Assembly: GCA_964636895.1 (NCBI GenBank)
Contig: CAZWUW010000004.1
Location: 1 to 59,984 of the forward strand
Length of the DNA stretch: 59,984 nucleotides
From: CAZWUW01 sp964636895
GTDB taxonomy: Bacteria; Bacillota; Thermincolia; Thermincolales; CAZWUW01
Direction of reading: 5' to 3'
Positions 57,958 to 59,984 of this stretch are shown piece by piece (positions within the stretch are counted from its first letter, which is position 1; every line of letters begins with the position of its first letter). The translations under genes were made by a program, and so were the position numbers. The notes below the pieces were generated by a model that saw nothing but the letters and a program-made list of their open reading frames with translations, ran no database searches and was not told the origin of the DNA.

Positions 57958-59910
57958 TTAGCTTAATAGTTCATCTGCTTCCACCAGTTCTCCCCGTTCT
58001 TCTATTTCAGTTTGGGCAGCCGGAATGACGGTCCTTGGCGTCGTTTCCTCCGCCAATTTCCCAAACCGGCCGTGCAGGCGGGGCGGCAGCCACCGGACGA
58101 CACCGATACGCGGCTGCTCTATGCGCATATGCCGGGAAATGAAGTAGAGGATTTCCCGGTCTTTGAGGTACATTATCTGATCCGGGCTAAAGACCGGTTT
58201 TTCATGTTCGGATATAGTTTTTGATTTAACGGGACCGCGGTGGCCGGCGGCGCCGGACCATAGATCAAAGGTGCCGGCAGACCAGCCGCGCGTCACTTTT
58301 TGTTCCGGTCTTAAGCCGGACCAGTCCGAAAACAGGCGGGCATCCGCCGGGGATAACCCGGCGAAAATTACCCGGTTTTGAAAATTTGTCTGCAGTGCGG
58401 CCAGAAAGGCGCTACCCTTATTGCCTAAGTGCAGGGCAAGTTGTTCAAGGCTCTGACTAGCTGCAATGACAGCACATTCCAGGCTGCGGGCCTGTTGAAC
58501 CATTTCGGCAAATTGTTCATTGGCGATGACCTGTACCTCATCAATAATCTCATAAGCAGCAAGCCGATTAGCAGCAGCAGGCCGCCGAAAAACTGCCGCC
58601 TGATAATTCATTTGTAAGAAAAGCCCCAGATATCTGGCTAAACCCCGCAATTGTCCCTGGGCCAGGTTGATGCATACCACACCACCGTGCTGCAGCAGTT
58701 GGTCAAAATCAATGTCCGGTTTTTGTCCGGCGGGTGGATTAAGGGCCCGGCGCAGGTGCTCGTTATCAGTCAGGTTGGCAATCTGGTTGCGTACACCGCT
58801 GGTATGCTCAAAAGTTTTGGCCTGGGGAGAGAAATATTCGTCCCGGAAATAACCGATAATTTCCTGGTTTTGCTTTAAGCCGTCTGTGACTGCCTGGCGG
58901 TTCAACTCCGCCAGACAGCGGTAACCAAAGCCGTCCCGGTTATGAAGCAGGTCATTTAGCAGCAGCAGGTTAGCGTCATCGCCCCGTAGTCGCTTTAATA
59001 GTCTGATGCCATTGCGCAGCAGCCGGGCATTTTGATCCTTAAAATAGCGGATATTTTCGTCGGCCAGTATTTCCAGAGTAGTAACCATGTTTTCTACTAC
59101 ATCGTTTTCTTTGCCGGTCAGCGGGTTAAAATAGGGGCAGTCAGGCCGTGCCGGGTCAAAAAGCACATGGTTTCTTCCGTAGTGCCGGCACATGGCCCCT
59201 GCATAATAGGCAAAATCACCCTTGGGGTCGATAACCAGCAAGCTGCACCGGTGATTTTGCACTAATTGATGGGCCAGGGGGATCAGGATGAGACTTGTTT
59301 TACCGCAGCCGGTCGGACCTAGGACTAACAGATGCCGGAACTGGTCCTGATAAGGGATAGTGGCTCGAACCCCGGTTTTTTTATCGGTACACAGGAATAG
59401 CGCCGGTTTGTCACCGGTGTCCGGCCGGCTCCCCCAAAAGCGCGGGGTATCACTTTTAAACCATTGTTTTACATCGGGGTTTGTTTTAAGGTAATACAGT
59501 GCCCCGAGCGTACCCAGACTAATCAATACCGCCGGTAAAAAAAGCAGGGTATCGGCCAGGTTTTGCAGGTCGGCGGCAGTAACATATTTCCCGGGTTGAA
59601 TAGCCGTAACCCGACTATAAATTGTAATGAAAACTGCTTCTGTTGCTAAATGCACCAGGCTGATAAAAATACCGGCCCGGTTAATATAATTGGCATAATT
59701 TTTTAGCTTTTTCTCCTGATCCCCGGTATAATTAACCAGTACCGGCCAGACTGCCAATGTAGCGACAAAGAGCAGCCAGGCGGGAGGAAAGGATATCTGC
59801 CGGTTCAGGATAAGTCGGATATAATTATGTAGAGCCAAAGCTGTAAGGACTAGTGCTGTACAACCGGCCGGGTAGAATACCGCCGGGCGGGTGAACATTG
59901 AGAAGGGCAT
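57958..59910 (-). CDS. VirD4/TraG-like DNA transfer coupling ATPase
   Basis: 650 residues. Four N-terminal membrane helices (residues 10-155) precede a soluble ATPase. Walker A is LGPTGCGKTSLI, Walker B LLVIDPKGD, and the EIIDEVQVIAN and VIAASQSLEQL segments fit the TraG/TraD/VirD4 coupling proteins (TraM-recognition end). Such proteins pump single-stranded DNA to the conjugation pore. AAAGGAAG precedes ATG 59910. No relaxase or type IV pilus gene is visible; they may lie past the right edge. A partial gene ends 19 bases upstream of its start. Confidence 0.85.
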   Translation of the reverse strand: MPFSMFTRPAVFYPAGCTALVLTALALHNYIRLILNRQISFPPAWLLFVATLAVWPVLVNYTGDQEKKLKNYANYINRAGIFISLVHLATEAVFITIYSRVTAIQPGKYVTAADLQNLADTLLFLPAVLISLGTLGALYYLKTNPDVKQWFKSDTPRFWGSRPDTGDKPALFLCTDKKTGVRATIPYQDQFRHLLVLGPTGCGKTSLILIPLAHQLVQNHRCSLLVIDPKGDFAYYAGAMCRHYGRNHVLFDPARPDCPYFNPLTGKENDVVENMVTTLEILADENIRYFKDQNARLLRNGIRLLKRLRGDDANLLLLNDLLHNRDGFGYRCLAELNRQAVTDGLKQNQEIIGYFRDEYFSPQAKTFEHTSGVRNQIANLTDNEHLRRALNPPAGQKPDIDFDQLLQHGGVVCINLAQGQLRGLARYLGLFLQMNYQAAVFRRPAAANRLAAYEIIDEVQVIANEQFAEMVQQARSLECAVIAASQSLEQLALHLGNKGSAFLAALQTNFQNRVIFAGLSPADARLFSDWSGLRPEQKVTRGWSAGTFDLWSGAAGHRGPVKSKTISEHEKPVFSPDQIMYLKDREILYFISRHMRIEQPRIGVVRWLPPRLHGRFGKLAEETTPRTVIPAAQTEIEERGELVEADELLS

Positions 59911-59929
59911 GCCAATCTTCCTTTCCGCC

Positions 59930-59984
59930 TTACCTCGTCAAATGGGTATCGGTATCATCATACATGCTGCCTTTTACCTTGAGG
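59930..59984 (-). CDS. 3' end of an unidentified gene, cut by window edge
   Basis: On the minus strand a frame open from the right edge reads LKVKGSMYDDTDTHLTR and stops at TAA (59932-59930), 19 bases before the coupling ATPase start. The overlap with the ATPase's binding-site region suggests one operon. Only 17 codons are visible, so no product can be named. Confidence 0.45.
   Translation of the reverse strand, partial: LKVKGSMYDDTDTHLTR

Noticed and set aside
1..59984. tRNA, rRNA or CRISPR array
   Set aside because: No stretch with tRNA-type conserved loops, rRNA sequence or regularly spaced repeats was noticed on either strand.

Overview
The window reads as the chromosome of an anaerobic, low- to mid-G+C Gram-positive bacterium of the class Clostridia, most like the Peptococcaceae/Desulfotomaculum type of genome. 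This is an inference from gene content. Nearly every gene has a strong purine-rich ribosome binding site (AAGGAGG type) and many start with TTG or GTG. Anaerobe genes are common: an F420H2-oxidase-like FprA, rubrerythrin, rubredoxin-flavin reductase, an NADH diaphorase and tungstate uptake. Firmicute-specific families also appear (DUF1540, UPF0302/IDEAL, DUF421, DUF4363, YkvI, VanW). No rRNA, tRNA or CRISPR array was seen.

Layout. 1-7.8 kb: a cut DUF1540 gene, a DUF523 gene, a MocR-type regulator divergent from azlCD, a two-gene ABC exporter, a VanW/G5 wall protein, a second small DUF1540 gene and a gamma-glutamylcyclotransferase-like gene. 7.8-9.4 kb: a decayed insertion with a broken dinD and a fragment of a mobile-element-type protein. 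9.4-12.6 kb: a cell-wall amidase, a YbjQ-family gene, an iron-sulfur flavoprotein and a LysM/peptidoglycan-binding repeat protein. 12.7-16.4 kb: a MarR regulator with a cysteine-rich tail, then a three-gene NADH:acceptor (HoxEFU/HydABC-like) electron module without a hydrogenase subunit. 16.5-25.3 kb: an MGDG-type glycosyltransferase, threonine synthase, a frameshifted fprA, an SMR exporter, an aminotransferase, and tupABC behind a Moco/Tuco-like riboswitch with its own terminator.

25.4-36.4 kb: PTS enzyme I, a cold-shock protein, a DEAD-box helicase, a phnE remnant, membrane proteins DUF4363/DUF421, a CrtI-like flavoprotein followed by a 47-residue membrane peptide whose ribosome binding site lies in a hairpin, then an EamA/thioesterase/YkvI cluster. 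36.6-40.7 kb: a MASE3 histidine kinase and response regulator, an orphan winged-helix protein, and a rubredoxin-flavin reductase/rubrerythrin pair that probably works with FprA in oxygen and peroxide removal. 40.8-45.7 kb: a GT2/DUF2304/SMR-like lipid-sugar operon, a poly-alanine protein, an amidohydrolase, a PAS-GAF-GGDEF protein and a YpiB-like protein. 45.7-53.6 kb: mostly hydrolases and membrane proteins (metallo-beta-lactamase fold, alpha/beta hydrolase, YdjM, patatin, hot-dog thioesterase, split ThrE exporter, DUF1189). 53.7-60 kb: TetR and membrane-anchored LuxR-type regulators, a large FAD/Fe-S dehydrogenase, and a VirD4/TraG-like coupling ATPase that may mark the edge of a conjugative element.

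The strongest leads are the fprA frameshift, the diaphorase subunit with Asp in place of a cluster Cys, the hairpin-masked small membrane protein, the poly-Ala protein, and the transfer ATPase at the right edge. No complete unknown multi-gene system could be demonstrated from sequence alone. Ten undetermined bases sit in the histidine kinase gene.
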